A DNA stretch of 64,000 nt from Gnetum montanum (GCA_015680685.1 MNCI01004786.1:264763-328762), one strand, 5' to 3'. Numbered from the stretch's first letter, positions 10,969-22,640 are shown. A program made the numbers and translations. Notes: generated by a model from the letters alone, not told the origin.

Positions 10969-12969
10969 TCACCTGCGCTTGTCCTTGGCCAGGTGCTCGC
11001 GGTAAGATTGCTCTCTCTGAAGCTTGATCTGTTGCTTGAATCTGTTGATGAATTCTTCCGCCTTTTGATCCACATTTTCCTCGAGCTCGCTCTCTGAAGT
11101 TGATGATTCTGAGCACGGTTCATGGCTTTCTTGTGGCGGTGGCGGCGGCGGAGGAGGAGGAAGAGGAGGCTGCGGCATTTCCTCCGTGTAAGCGAAATCT
11201 TCGACTCTTTTGGAGTTATGGAGTTTCGTTGCTGCTTTTTCCAGAGTTGCTCTGTGCTTTGAAAGGGAAGCGTCCGAGGTTTCGCTCTGCCTCGTCGCCG
11301 TGGATTTCGTGGAAGCCTCGTTGCTGTTCTGCCTCGAGAGGCTCGACTTTCGAGGACGTTCTTTGCAGATGCTGTCTGCAAGTTCCCTGCTGTTTTGCCT
11401 CGAGACGCTTCGTCGAGGGGCTGGGACTTCTCTGTCGCGTTCGCGTACAGGAGACGCGGAAGAAGCCGCGTCTCTGCTGTTCGTTTTCAGAACATCGTCA
11501 GAAAAGTTATTTGCAGAACTTACGGAGTTCTGGCCTTGAGCAGCAGAGGTTCTAAGGTCTGAGGTGAGCTTTGAAGCTGGAGTGGCAGCTTTCGCACCGG
11601 ATCCTTCATCGAAACGGCCTTCCCTGCTTCCGTTGGAGTCGGATCTGCGAATTTGAGAGGAAGAAGGAGATCTGCTATCTTGGCTTCCGCTGGAGCCGGA
11701 TCTACGAAGTTTGCCAGAAGGAAGATGAACGTCTTGTCTTGCTTCTCCTTTGGCGTTTGAGACAGGAATTTCAGCACGGGAACCAGAGGAAACGCCTTCG
11801 TTGCTGCTTGATATAGGATTCGATTTAGGAACTTCACCTGGATTCTGGACCGCGGCTTCGTTGCCTGCGCCTCCGCGAAGGCATGGTTTCGGGATATCGG
11901 CGGAGAAAACCGAGGGAGACGGCGAGCGAGACGCAGGCCGAGGCCTCGGGGGAGACGGAGACGCAGACGCAGAAACGGGCGGCGACCGAGATGGAGACGG
12001 CGAAGGCCGCGGCGGAGGCGGAGGCGGTCGTGACGGAGGCGGTGGAACGCAGACAAATTTCACGTTCTCGGGCGGACGCAGAGACCATGGAACGGGCGAC
12101 GGAAGCGCAGGAGTAGTCTCAACGCTTTCAGCGTGGGCGTCGTCCAGGGACAATTCCGGCATCATCATCGTCGGCAGCGGAACGGGCGCAGGAGCCGGCG
12201 GCTTCGGCGACGCCGTTCTTGACGGCGCCAAGCTTTCGCTGCGCGTCGACCACGGAATCGGAGATCTGAAAACGGCCGCGGCGGCCGTTTCAGCCTTCGC
12301 GGCATCGTCAAAGCAGGCGCCATTGTTCCCTGTAAATGAGTCTTTACGTACCTCGGCTTTAGCGGCGTCCATGAAATCGCTGGATTCGGCGTCGGAGAGC
12401 GAGTGCCTGAGGCTCCGCACGGGCAGACACAACGGTTTCTCGATCACGTTTAGGGACTCAGGTGTGCTCCACTTGGAGCTGAACGACTGCGGATTATTGT
12501 CATTCCGCAGCTCCTGCTGCTGTTCTTTTTCCAACTCCAATGGCGGCGTTTCGTCGTGCTCGTCCTGGTTGTTGTCCAAGCCCTGGAACACGTCCGCTAA
12601 CGCGAACATTTTGTGCGCGTACTCCTCGTCGCTGGCCTGCTCAGGCTCCGCGGCGCGGCGCGCCATGATGCCGTAGGAGATTGCGAGTCCTACGAAAACA
12701 AGATTGATGAGCTCCCAGCTGCGCGCGATGGAGCTCTGCGGACCTGCGTATTTCATGACGAGCTCCGGGCTCTGCTTCTGCAGAACTGGGATCATAGCCA
12801 TGGCTATGGCCAGAAACACGCCTTTCAGGATCATCCCCGAAATCTTGGCGTTTCCGTTGCCGGCATCGATCCCGTGTTGGTGCTGCCGCAGCCGAAGCGT
12901 CCTCTGGATGATCCGAGGATGATCCAGAGACGCCTCTGCAGCAGAGTTTCTGCTGAGATCATCCTCCAT
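10969..12969 (-). CDS. Plant DUF4408/DUF761-type proline-rich membrane-associated protein, 666 aa
   Basis: One uninterrupted minus-strand reading frame from ATG at 12969. Residues about 45-62 and 86-103 are two hydrophobic segments separated by a short polar loop (VLQKQSPELVMKYAG), as in the N-terminal DUF4408 region of plant proteins. A conserved-looking stretch (SSKWSTPESLNVIEK, then LPVRSLRHS) follows near residues 160-190. The middle is Ser/Arg-rich and disordered with proline-rich blocks (about 305-350, and a poly-Pro run near 600-612). The last 37 residues (VDQKAEEFINRFKQQIKLQR) are the DUF761 motif. The molecular function of this family is not established; some members are annotated as cotton-fibre-expressed or hydroxyproline-rich proteins. 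GC content is well above the flanks, and long antisense frames are by-products of that. No intron is needed. It is the only intact protein gene I can support here. Confidence 0.9.
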   Translation of the reverse strand: MEDDLSRNSAAEASLDHPRIIQRTLRLRQHQHGIDAGNGNAKISGMILKGVFLAIAMAMIPVLQKQSPELVMKYAGPQSSIARSWELINLVFVGLAISYGIMARRAAEPEQASDEEYAHKMFALADVFQGLDNNQDEHDETPPLELEKEQQQELRNDNNPQSFSSKWSTPESLNVIEKPLCLPVRSLRHSLSDAESSDFMDAAKAEVRKDSFTGNNGACFDDAAKAETAAAAVFRSPIPWSTRSESLAPSRTASPKPPAPAPVPLPTMMMPELSLDDAHAESVETTPALPSPVPWSLRPPENVKFVCVPPPPSRPPPPPPRPSPSPSRSPPVSASASPSPPRPRPASRSPSPSVFSADIPKPCLRGGAGNEAAVQNPGEVPKSNPISSSNEGVSSGSRAEIPVSNAKGEARQDVHLPSGKLRRSGSSGSQDSRSPSSSQIRRSDSNGSREGRFDEGSGAKAATPASKLTSDLRTSAAQGQNSVSSANNFSDDVLKTNSRDAASSASPVRERDREVPAPRRSVSRQNSRELADSICKERPRKSSLSRQNSNEASTKSTATRQSETSDASLSKHRATLEKAATKLHNSKRVEDFAYTEEMPQPPLPPPPPPPPPQESHEPCSESSTSESELEENVDQKAEEFINRFKQQIKLQREQSYREHLAKDKRR

Positions 12970-13041
12970 ACTTCGCAGACCTGCAGTTGTGAATTATCTG
13001 ATCCAAGGTTGCGTCAAATTGCAGTAACAAAATAACAAGCC

Positions 13042-13067
13042 GCAGCAGCAGCAGCAGCAGCAGCAGC
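13042..13067. repeat. (CAG)n microsatellite in the presumed 5' leader
   Basis: About eight uninterrupted CAG units, CTG on the sense strand of the adjacent gene, ending roughly 75 bases upstream of its start codon. Likely in the 5' untranslated region, so length variation could affect the leader. Confidence 0.8.
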
Positions 13068-13153
13068 TTTAAGTCCCTCACTGTACCGCTAGTGCCACCT
13101 AAAGCTTGGCGAAGAAGTCAAAAGGCCAGGCCTGGAAAGCTCGGCAAAATTCC

Positions 13154-13174
13154 CAGCAGCAGCAGCAGCAGCAG
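13154..13174. repeat. Second (CAG)n microsatellite upstream of the host gene
   Basis: Seven CAG units about 185 bases upstream of the start codon, separated from the first tract by about 85 bases. Both tracts lie on the same side of the gene, in the presumed leader or proximal promoter. Confidence 0.8.
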
Positions 13175-14640
13175 TGACATTCCTAACGTGTCCAATCCGA
13201 CATGCAGAATCCAGATTCCCCGCGCAATCTCCGCATACCTGTTATTCATTGCAGGCACTTCCTTGTTTCAGCAGCTGCGTGGCTGTGACTCACAGTGACA
13301 ATTCTTTGGGTGCGCTTTTTTTCTCCGCTTTGCTTTCTTTCTTTCTGCAGATTCCGATGGATGGGCACTTGTGTGTGCGTTTCCAGTTCTTTCCACCGCC
13401 ATTACTCGGCAGTGCAATTCCTATTGCGGATTCCTTTTGGGAGGATGGACTGGCTTTTTCGTTTTTTATTGACGACAGTGCCCGCCTTGCTTTGCTTGCC
13501 TTGGTCTCCCAGCCAACAATTTCGCTCCCGCCTTCTTAGCGGGCGGCTAACGCAGTCCTCGCGATTCTCCATTATTCGACGACGACGTCGTCAGGCAAAT
13601 GCAATCTTCCGCAACTTCTCTCGTACTGTTTTGCTTCCTTTGATAGTAGCGTTTCTTTAACGAATAACGTCCTCAGTTGTCGTTCGGAATTTCAATTTGC
13701 TGCGTTGGATTTCCACTCAACGAACTGGGACATTTCGTGATGATTCCGTAAAACAGTGACTGGCTTGACGATTAGGGTGCCCCATAAGTTATTCTCCGTG
13801 GCGCGGAAGATTTCGAAGGCGCTGATTGTTCTTTTTGTTTTGGCGGATTTTGCACTCGATACTTCGGCCCAGACGACGCAGCAGAAGCATAGAAAGCACA
13901 GGCGAATGTGTAGAAATGTACATTCTCCATCTTTGCAGAAGTCATGCGAGCAATGGAAGATTTCTAAACTGATTTTCCGCAAAAAGGAAAAACTTAAAGT
14001 GGGAGCATGATCGATGCTGCTGCAACTTACACGGGTGAGTGATTCCAGAACTTAACATTGATGATTTAGAATTTTTTGATGGTATGAATATGACGTACGA
14101 TACCAGTGGCCCTTGCCTTGAAATAGGATAATGGCATGGAATGATTATTTGAAAAAACAAAAAGTGACAAAGCAGGCCATGTGAAGTACGAGCATAAGCA
14201 TCTTGAACCTTAACAAGCATGAACTATACACATTCTTTACGGAAGAAAATCAGATAAACTTGCATGTCTTCTTTTAATTTAAAATTTGCAAATTGGATTT
14301 AATTTGATATACATCAAAATGCTGCCTATGTTTTTGAATAGAATCGCGAATAAATGCATGCCAAATTTTCTCGATGAAGAAGACGATGATCTCAAATTTT
14401 GCACTTTGTATTTTAAAAGATGCTAAGGCTCGCCCTTTATCAATTTGGATAAATTCGCACATAGATATTAAGGTCAAAGGACAAAATAACTCTCTTATTC
14501 CTTCCTACCACGCAAAAAGTTTGAGGAGGCTCTTGTTCGTTGAATAGGGTGTCAGACCTGAAAATAAAAATTATATTATATAGCTTGCATTTTGCCGGGG
14601 AGCTTGGAACCTAAATTCTTTTTTAAAAAATAATATTTGG
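13175..14640. other. Upstream region of the host gene; no supported gene
   Basis: Moderate GC to about 14000, then AT-rich. It should contain the promoter of the minus-strand gene, but no clear TATA box was found close to it. A plus-strand open stretch at 13756-14010 has a hydrophobic segment (ALIVLFVLADFAL) followed by basic, Cys-containing sequence, but it lacks an in-frame ATG at its beginning, so it is not called as a gene. Confidence 0.45.
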
Positions 14641-14642
14641 GG

Positions 14643-14880
14643 GAGTGTTGGAACCCAAAATAATTGTAATATAAGTATAGTTTAACATATATAATAAAAC
14701 ATTGCTCATCAAAATCCAACCCATGCCTTAGAGAGCTTTTAAATCAAGAGTCTTTACCACTAGGTTAACACCTCATTATTATAAAAATAATAATATTTAC
14801 CTTTAACATATATTGTCAAATTAGAACTTTATAACTCAGACTTGCTCAGCAAAATTAAATCCATGAATTATTTGGTGGGA
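14643..14880 (-). repeat. tRNA-derived SINE-like repeat, third copy
   Basis: Begins GTGTTGGAACCC and continues AAAATAATTGTAATATAAGTATAG, nearly as at 8669. On the minus strand an A-box-like TTAACCTAGTGGTAAAG (14753-14768) precedes a degenerate B box (about 14713-14722). A second, more eroded unit follows toward 14880. Related to the dimer at 8700-8910. Confidence 0.5.
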
Positions 14881-14972
14881 ATAAAAATAAACAATGCAAG
14901 TGGTTCAATTAGTTATGTTCTTGTTTGACAAGTAACATTTAGGGCATCTTCATATTCTATGCATGTTGTACC

Positions 14973-16479
14973 TGTTGATGCATAAATTTTGGGCATACCA
15001 ACATCAAGAAAGAAAAACTCATTTTAGAAGACTATTGCCTAGGGTGTCTTCCATATGGGTATGGAAACTTAGGAATAGTCTTAGTTGAAGAGGGCCATGT
15101 GACATTTTAAAATAGTAAATCAAATTGAAAATGGGGAATTTGAAAAGCTGCCTTTAAAATTCAAGAGTACAATAGGTAACTAAAAAAAATTAAATTTTCC
15201 TTGGTCTTTGCTGCTGTCGGTGATGCCCACTGTCGAGCAGGAAGATCCCAACTGCCATCAAAGAGGGAGAGAGATAGAGAGATCAAGCTTGCTGTGGGAA
15301 TGTACTACCTCTTTGTCACTGTTGCTGCCATGGAGAGAGGGGGAAACACTTGTGCACTTGGAGTGCATGCCTACTATTACCTCGAGAGTTCACCTGCCTA
15401 TCACACGCCACCTAGGGAGGTCGCTTGCTTGTCACGTGGACCAGAAGGGAGAAAAGAGGCTATTGGCATCGTCTGTCGTTAGTGACCGAAAGGGAAAAGA
15501 AAAATAAAATAGGAGAGCCACTGAAGAGGAGAGACTACCTAGTAAGTGATTGCCGCAGTGAGTCACATCCTATATGCCACCACGTTGCCACGTGTCGTTA
15601 GGCAAACAATAGAAGAGGACTAATGTGTCTGTTGCTACTGTCAGGTCACTTGTTGTTGCCACCTCTCCTACCCAACATGCCTTGCTACTACCAACCATGC
15701 ATCTCTCTATCATGTGCAGGAAGAAATAAGAGAAAACCTAGTTGTAGTGCTTAAAGTTCCTAGCTGCCACTGTTGACAGTCTATTACTGCTTATGTCTCT
15801 GACGCATGGCCATGACAGACACTAGTAGTGGAATGTCCATTGCTGCCTATGTGCTGGAAATCCACCTATAGCCGTCCATGCCGTCTACTCTGAATTGCAT
15901 GTGCTGCTGTTGACATGAAAGAGAGAAGGCTAAAAAAAGAAAGAGCCCCTAATTTCGGAGCCCCAAGAGACCCTAGATCTAATCCTTTTTTATCTATGCT
16001 TTGCAATGAATGTCCCAAGTCATGAATGTGCATGTAATGCATTAAGGTGGGCTCTTGCAATAGCTTTGGTTGAAATTAAAAATTTGATTGTATTATATAG
16101 TTAACATGAAATTTTTGTAAACTAAAGGAAGAGCATAATGGTAGCTCAAACAAAAATTTGAATTAGTAAGCTTTGGCCAAATATTAATTTTGTAGAAAAT
16201 AAAGATTCCATAGAAAATGATAACATTAATTGTTCTTCACAATTGACCTTATGTCTAGATTTTTGCCATAAGTGTTAGCCCACTTCTTAATATAAGGCTT
16301 ACTCTTTGAGTTAATAGTATTCTTGTAAAAAAAAAAAAGAAGCAAATTCCCTTACAACCTATGTATCTGTTGATTTTGGTATGACACTTATAGCACCATT
16401 TAATTTATTGTTTAGATGTTTAGATAAAACATTTTTGATCATGGCCTTGTGCTTAGCATGGATGATGTTGGCTTCAACA
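14973..16479 (-). repeat. Y 3' LTR (about 1507 bp)
   Basis: In plus orientation it runs from TGTTGATGC to GCTTCAACA, giving short inverted ends TGTTGA/TCAACA. Immediately to the right is CTTGGCCCCCAAAC, on the minus strand a purine-rich tract ending at the LTR start. The first 1.1 kb matches 28948-30120. A possible minus-strand TATA (GCTATAAGTG) lies near 16390. The left flank is GTACC; the partner target site is lost. Confidence 0.72.
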
Positions 16480-16497
16480 CTTGGCCCCCAAACTTTT
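16480..16497 (-). other. Y polypurine tract
   Basis: The minus strand reads AAAAGTTTGGGGGCCAAG, directly followed by the LTR start TGTTGAAGCC. This is the expected site for plus-strand priming. The 188 bases to its right (16498-16685), up to the E2 insertion, are AT-rich noncoding tail of Y. Confidence 0.65.
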
Positions 16498-16685
16498 AAT
16501 TGCATGCAAGTGCAAAGATAGCAAAACCACAGAAATTTTAAGATGATGCAATAGATAGAAAATTAAAAACATTAGAAAACATAGACAAATTAAAACTTGA
16601 AAGCAAACTATACTGATCTAAACATGATTAAAATAACCATATAATCAAAAGAGAACTAGACGTGGGCCATCCTTACCATGCCATC

Positions 16686-17494
16686 TGATGAGTGGCAAGG
16701 TACCCCTACACTCAACCATACGAATACGAGCATAACACGCACGATCCGGTCGAACTCTGCAGACTAAGTGCCTACACGTCTCACGAAACACTTAAGGTTA
16801 ATTATTCGTTGTCTTCCCAGACTTACTTGTATTTGTTAAGGTGTATGGTTAAGTAAGTCTGAGGTATATGATTTTTATAGTTTTTCTGTTTTATCTCCTA
16901 TGCTAGTGAGGTGAAGGGTTGAAGAGACTAATTACTAACTCTAACTAACTAACTAAGTCTGAATTAACCTAGCGTCAGCATTTGTTCCCACTTACCGTAC
17001 ACACCCTGAACCAATGCAATCGTGGTTACCAAACGCTAGTCGTTGCTGGGATCACCACGTGTAACGCACGTGCTCGAAGTGGTCGTACTGAGACACTTAA
17101 CTAAGAGAGAAGGGTTGAGAAAGATTTAATTACTAATAAAGCATTTAAATGGAAAATAGTAAATAACAATAAATAAAATCCTAATTAGGCTATTCCATGC
17201 ACTGCAAGGTTTATCCAAGAAGCTCGTCTTTATTGCCGTACACAAACTTGTATTTAGGTACAATGTTTGCTCGAATAAAGATCCGTTCACTTTAGGACTA
17301 CTACTGCGGGCACATGGAAAATATTCTATCTTTGGAGTGATCAATCTGCCAGAGTTTCACTACGGTCTAAGCCTAGGATGATAAACAAGGGAGAGCTGCA
17401 TCTTATTTATAGATATGACGACGCACCGCGATATCGCATACGTGATATCATGAGGGATGCGATATCACGGCCCATGCGATATCGTGTCCCATCA
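16686..17494 (-). repeat. E2 3' LTR (809 bp)
   Basis: Plus-coordinate ends are TGATGAGTGG and GTCCCATCA; a pyrimidine stretch (TACCCCCGTGAC), the reverse of the polypurine tract, follows at 17495. The U3 end has four GATATC palindromes (about 17428-17488) and a minus-strand TATAAATA box at 17404-17411. Very similar to 22784-23605, with mostly transition differences. Confidence 0.93.
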
Positions 17495-19239
17495 TACCCC
17501 CGTGACTAAATGAAAACTCGTCCTCGAGTTTCTTACAATAATATTGGGAAGGTATGGGATTATTGACTGAATGGAACTAATGGGATGACATGTGAATGGA
17601 TCATCATTACAAGACACAAAACTGATGTTCATGACAACAAGAGTGAACACCTTATTACATTGACATTAGGCCTCATTTGGCAGCTTGAGAAAGAGAGAGA
17701 GAGAAAGAAGTTTTGCTGCTGCCAATGCCAAGATTGCATCTTTTGTTGTCCATTCGTAAGCATGCCATCGATCTTGCTCCTTGCATAGCTGTTTCAGCAT
17801 CGCTCCATTCCAAGTGTTCCCTCCAAATCCAGTCCATTGTTGTACGATTGCCATCTGCACACACAACACAATCTTATATTAGCAAGGGTAAATGAATTTC
17901 AATGTAGTTGATACCTTGCTGTAGTGTAAGTCCATTGGCTAGGTTGTGGTATGGCTGATTACAGGTTTGGAGATATAATATTGATAACTACCGAAGCTGT
18001 AGGGGCTACGAGAAAATCAAAAAAAGTGGACCCCATACCCCCATGACTAATCGCGAACCTCCGGTAGTGTTAGAATGGAGAAAGAAAAGGAATAAGAAAG
18101 ATAGATAAAAAGGGATAACTATGACATCGATGAAATGGATGTCAAGATGGAAATGAACAAAATAAAATTAATTGCAAAAATGTTAGGGAAAAGAATTTAA
18201 CTGGTGCCCCAAATAGGAATGTTAGTGGGTCCTCCCTAAAGTAGGCTCATGCCCTGAATGCCCTGACAAACCCACATTCAAAGAGTCCGTAGGCTCTGGG
18301 AATGTCATTTGGAACAAGAGTTAAAGTCTTAATCGCAAGAATTTACCTAAAAGAAAATAATGCATCTACCAAGATATACACTAATGATACCATCAACAAT
18401 GAGGTGAACAATGGAGAGAAGGATGGAGAGAAGAGAATGGAATGGAATCCTAAGAACAAGGTGGTGTACAACCTCTTGTGTGTTTTATGATTAATGTGAC
18501 TTAGCAAATCTCATTCCAACTTCAGCCTCAAACCAACCACATCCAGTGACTTCGCATCAATGCATTCAGCTAATCCATCCTCTTGAGGTAACAAAAATGT
18601 CTTCACCCAAGAGTCACCACCATTCCGATGAAACAAGGAGGAGAGAATGGGAAGCGAGAAGGGCCTTAGTTAGAGGGAAACTTTTTATTTTGAGTTCCAT
18701 AACTAGTGCTTGTAGCCCAATTAATTATTTCTTCTAAGGGGTGTGCTTTGAATTCTCACTTTTTTTTTCTTTTATGTGTTTATATGTGAGAACCACACCA
18801 TGCAAAGACTTTGTTATTTTTATTTGCTCAGCTTCCCGATGATTGGGTGACATTAGAACGGTAAGAAAACTCAAGAAGAAAACATCCAAGCACCCAAGAG
18901 AATGGCCAACACAAATACATCAAGTTTCCTTGAAGTCACATCCTTTTCAATCCTTGAGTTCTTCCTTAGTTTGAGAAATGCCAAGTCACTGATTCGTTAA
19001 AGTTCTTATTTAGAAAGGGACTGTACATTTCCAAGCCAATAGAGACCATAGAAACTGGTGGATGAATGGATGAAGTGAACTCATTGCCTGCCATATCAAA
19101 AGAAACATACCTTAGTATCAACATCATGACTTAAAGGTAAAAACCAAACATTGGCAATCAATGAAAAATAGTTCATACCATTGGGAAGAACACTTATTGG
19201 TGACAAACTTACAAGGTGGATCACACACACACACACACA
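17495..19239 (-). other. E2 3' noncoding tail
   Basis: Homologous to the E1, E3 and E4 tails. On the minus strand, near 17870, a TGTGTGCAG precedes ATGGCAATCG, opening a short frame of about 60 codons (to 17666) that contains WTGFGGNTWNGAML and DRWHAYEWTTKDA. The same block recurs in the other copies but with stops or shifts. A minus-strand GGGGGTATGG motif sits at about 18035-18045. The region ends in a (CA)n run at the gap edge (19223-19239). Confidence 0.75.
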
Positions 19240-20076
19240 NNNNNNNNNNNNNNNNNNNNNNNNNNNNNNNNNNNNNNNNNNNNNNNNNNNNNNNNNNNNN
19301 NNNNNNNNNNNNNNNNNNNNNNNNNNNNNNNNNNNNNNNNNNNNNNNNNNNNNNNNNNNNNNNNNNNNNNNNNNNNNNNNNNNNNNNNNNNNNNNNNNNN
19401 NNNNNNNNNNNNNNNNNNNNNNNNNNNNNNNNNNNNNNNNNNNNNNNNNNNNNNNNNNNNNNNNNNNNNNNNNNNNNNNNNNNNNNNNNNNNNNNNNNNN
19501 NNNNNNNNNNNNNNNNNNNNNNNNNNNNNNNNNNNNNNNNNNNNNNNNNNNNNNNNNNNNNNNNNNNNNNNNNNNNNNNNNNNNNNNNNNNNNNNNNNNN
19601 NNNNNNNNNNNNNNNNNNNNNNNNNNNNNNNNNNNNNNNNNNNNNNNNNNNNNNNNNNNNNNNNNNNNNNNNNNNNNNNNNNNNNNNNNNNNNNNNNNNN
19701 NNNNNNNNNNNNNNNNNNNNNNNNNNNNNNNNNNNNNNNNNNNNNNNNNNNNNNNNNNNNNNNNNNNNNNNNNNNNNNNNNNNNNNNNNNNNNNNNNNNN
19801 NNNNNNNNNNNNNNNNNNNNNNNNNNNNNNNNNNNNNNNNNNNNNNNNNNNNNNNNNNNNNNNNNNNNNNNNNNNNNNNNNNNNNNNNNNNNNNNNNNNN
19901 NNNNNNNNNNNNNNNNNNNNNNNNNNNNNNNNNNNNNNNNNNNNNNNNNNNNNNNNNNNNNNNNNNNNNNNNNNNNNNNNNNNNNNNNNNNNNNNNNNNN
20001 NNNNNNNNNNNNNNNNNNNNNNNNNNNNNNNNNNNNNNNNNNNNNNNNNNNNNNNNNNNNNNNNNNNNNNNNNNNN
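19240..20076. other. Assembly gap (837 N)
   Basis: Run of N bounded on the left by a (CA)n microsatellite and on the right by pre-protease sequence of E2. By alignment to E3 the left edge corresponds to about 41550 and the right edge to about 37775, so an intact copy would have about 3.8 kb here. Reading frames drawn across the Ns are meaningless. Confidence 0.99.
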
Positions 20077-22640
20077 GGAAGGTGGCCTACCTTGATCTAG
20101 TTGGTTAAGGTATGCGTTAACATAACCGTATACTTGAAGCTCTATTTTTGGACTAAGGGGTGCTCCGAAGCCTTGTATGTTGGAGGAGTGATCACAGACT
20201 CAACCACTTGTTGTTGTGAGAGATTGTATGGGCTTTTGGTTTTGAAGAAGCGTCTTCTCTTTTTATGGTTTTTAGAACCAGCAACGGGTTGAATGTTTAC
20301 AACTCTCGTAGCGTTACATTGCTACAGTTGAGTGGGGAGTTCCCCTTGCATTGTTGGAGTAGGAGGTGTTATGGGAACTACCGGTGGAAGAGGTGCAGAT
20401 GGAGTAGGAGGATGGTATGGATATGGAGCATCTCCGAGAGGAGAAGGAGTCCTTCTAAAGTACTTCCGAACTTGGTAGTGACATTGGGGAGTTGTGTGAC
20501 CCATGGAGTCACTTGGAGAAATTGGCTACTGCACATAATATCCATAAGAATTAGGTTTCTGGTAAGGGTATTATTGTTTTGGCGGTGGCATCCCCCATGA
20601 CTGTGGGTATTGCCACTACTGATGTTGTCTGATGGGTTGTGGTGGAGTTCCACTTGGATAGTACGTTAATGGTTGGTGGAACTACCTTAGGTTACCTTGA
20701 GGATAAGGTAACCTTCGGGGTGTCTACCATTGGCTAAGTCTCGGGTTGAGTGCATACACCCTAGACTCTTGTAGATGTGAGATCATTGGACAACATCCCT
20801 TAGGATGGTCATAGTACCAGATCTCACATCCACCGTCATCATCTGTGTCCGAATCTACAACCTCATTGGAGATAGTTATTTTTCCCTTACCCTTGTCACG
20901 TGCAGGGCCTAAATCTCTCTGCTTTGTCTTGTTCTTGTCACTAATTTGTTCCTCCTTAGACTCTTCTATAATTTTCAGGACAGTTTCAATTTTATTGTCT
21001 AAGGAGCTCCATACTTCATCTACCTTAGCCACCACTTCTATTGCTAGCTTTTGAAGCGGCAAGGTTTTTCGGTTCACCAACTCTTCGAGTGGTGACTCGT
21101 CCTCTTCATCACAGAATTTCACTCCCTTCTTTCAAAGAGAGGGATCATGATTATATTCTTCCGCACTTTCCCTTTTTTGTAGTTCACCTTCTTCTTTGGC
21201 TACTTGTTCCAACAAGTGATGAATTTCATGGGATCTAAGTCTTGATAATCTCCCTTGGGCATAAGTCCCAAGGGTTCTTCTAGTCTCATATCTTAGCCCA
21301 TCCACGATGTGGCAAAGTTGGTCCCGCTGTGCATAACCATGGCCCCGACAACAATGTAGCAATGTGTAGTAGTGGCCCATGGTAGCATCTAAGGGTTCAT
21401 GAGTACCTTGCTTCCATCCTTGGATCTGCTTATGCAAATTAGACACTCTAGAGTACATTTGATATTTATCGTTGAAGAGTTCTAACATCGTACTCCACCT
21501 CCTAATGGTTTTTGGTTCTAAGGACTGGTATCAACTCTCTGCTTCCTTGATGAGTGTCCTGGGAAATAAATTTAGTTTTTGCCACTCATTTTCTATGTTT
21601 TGCAAGGCGCAGGCATCATGGAATGCCTATAAATGATCTTGCAGATCAGCATTGTATCCTCATTTGAAGCATGGGATGTTGTTCATGTCTAAGCGCTTGA
21701 TCCGACTATCTTTTAAATGTCTTGTTGGTATCCTAATTACCTCTATTATATCTAGCATGCTCTGGGTGGCAAGTAGGGGCTTGTCATGATCATCTCTTTC
21801 ATGACGTCTATGATGTCTTTGTTGTTCCCTACTTTCCCTTCATTCATGCCCTTGTCCTCTCTCTCGACTTTCTCGTTGAGGTCTCTCATTTTCTCTACAT
21901 CTATCCTCACCATTATGCTTTCTATGATTGCACCTAGAGGTGGAAGGAGAGGGTGAATGATGTGAAGAAGGAGAAGAAGAAGGAGAACCATCATCATGGC
22001 GATGTTTCCTATCTTCTCTTCTGTGGCTTCAGTCCCGATCGTGATGACGATCTGAGTGCCCATCCTTGCCATGTGTTGTTGTTCCCTCAGTGAACATCCG
22101 GTGTTCATGGGGATTATAACTAGTGTTATGTATCTTGGATCACAAGTTATGATACCCCACCTTCTCATTATTGTTACGAGGGGGAACATCTTTCGATAGA
22201 GAACCCGTTATTAGTGGTTCACCATCTCCTATTTCACTTAGGACGTGTGGGACCTCTTTTTCCTTCAATAGTGTATGTTGGCTCTCTTGCCTTGAGTCCC
22301 CCATATGTTGTAAAGCTGTGGGATGGTAATCCCTCATGTCAAAATTTTCCGCAACGTATTCAGCATAGAGCTGAGTCATGCCGATCTGTGCCAAAGCATG
22401 GAGGAGCATGTTGGGGACTGCACGATCCAGAGGTACCACTATGTTACCTTGCAAGTCTCTCCAGCGCATCTGTTCATCCTAATGGAGGATAAAAGTAAAT
22501 TTGGGGATATACTCATCGAGATGAGTGTATGTCAACCTATATTGTTGAGGAACTGGCAAATTTAGGTTATGTGTTTGATGTTGCTGACTGTTCTTTGTAT
22601 TATCCCTAGGTGGTGAGTTGCTCTTATGAGAAGAAGACAT
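20077..22640 (-). pseudogene. E2 gag and pre-protease pseudogene
   Basis: The start at 22640 gives MSSSHKSNSPPRD, the conserved gag start. An N-terminal domain (about 22140-22470, RWRDLQGNIV and IGMTQLYAEYVAEN) and a Ser/Arg/His-rich linker are followed by the capsid-like core (about 21130-21600) with MLELFNDKYQMYSRVSNL, DATMGHYY and the TLGTYAQGRL helix. A coiled-coil-like stretch (about 20900-21100) precedes a zinc-knuckle remnant CEIWYYDHPKGCCP, whose second Cys is Trp. After that comes a proline-rich linker toward protease. Stops and shifts break it into several pieces. The open segment at 21132-21488 is the best preserved capsid core in the window. Confidence 0.88.

Noticed and set aside
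11750-12676. Long plus-strand open frame (308 codons) opposite the DUF761-type gene
   Set aside because: It mirrors the GC-rich coding sequence on the minus strand, is Gly/Asp/Ala-rich low complexity, and has no recognisable domain; several other antisense frames there are the same effect.
19161-20108. Open frames running through the N gap
   Set aside because: They consist almost entirely of unknown residues and have no meaning.
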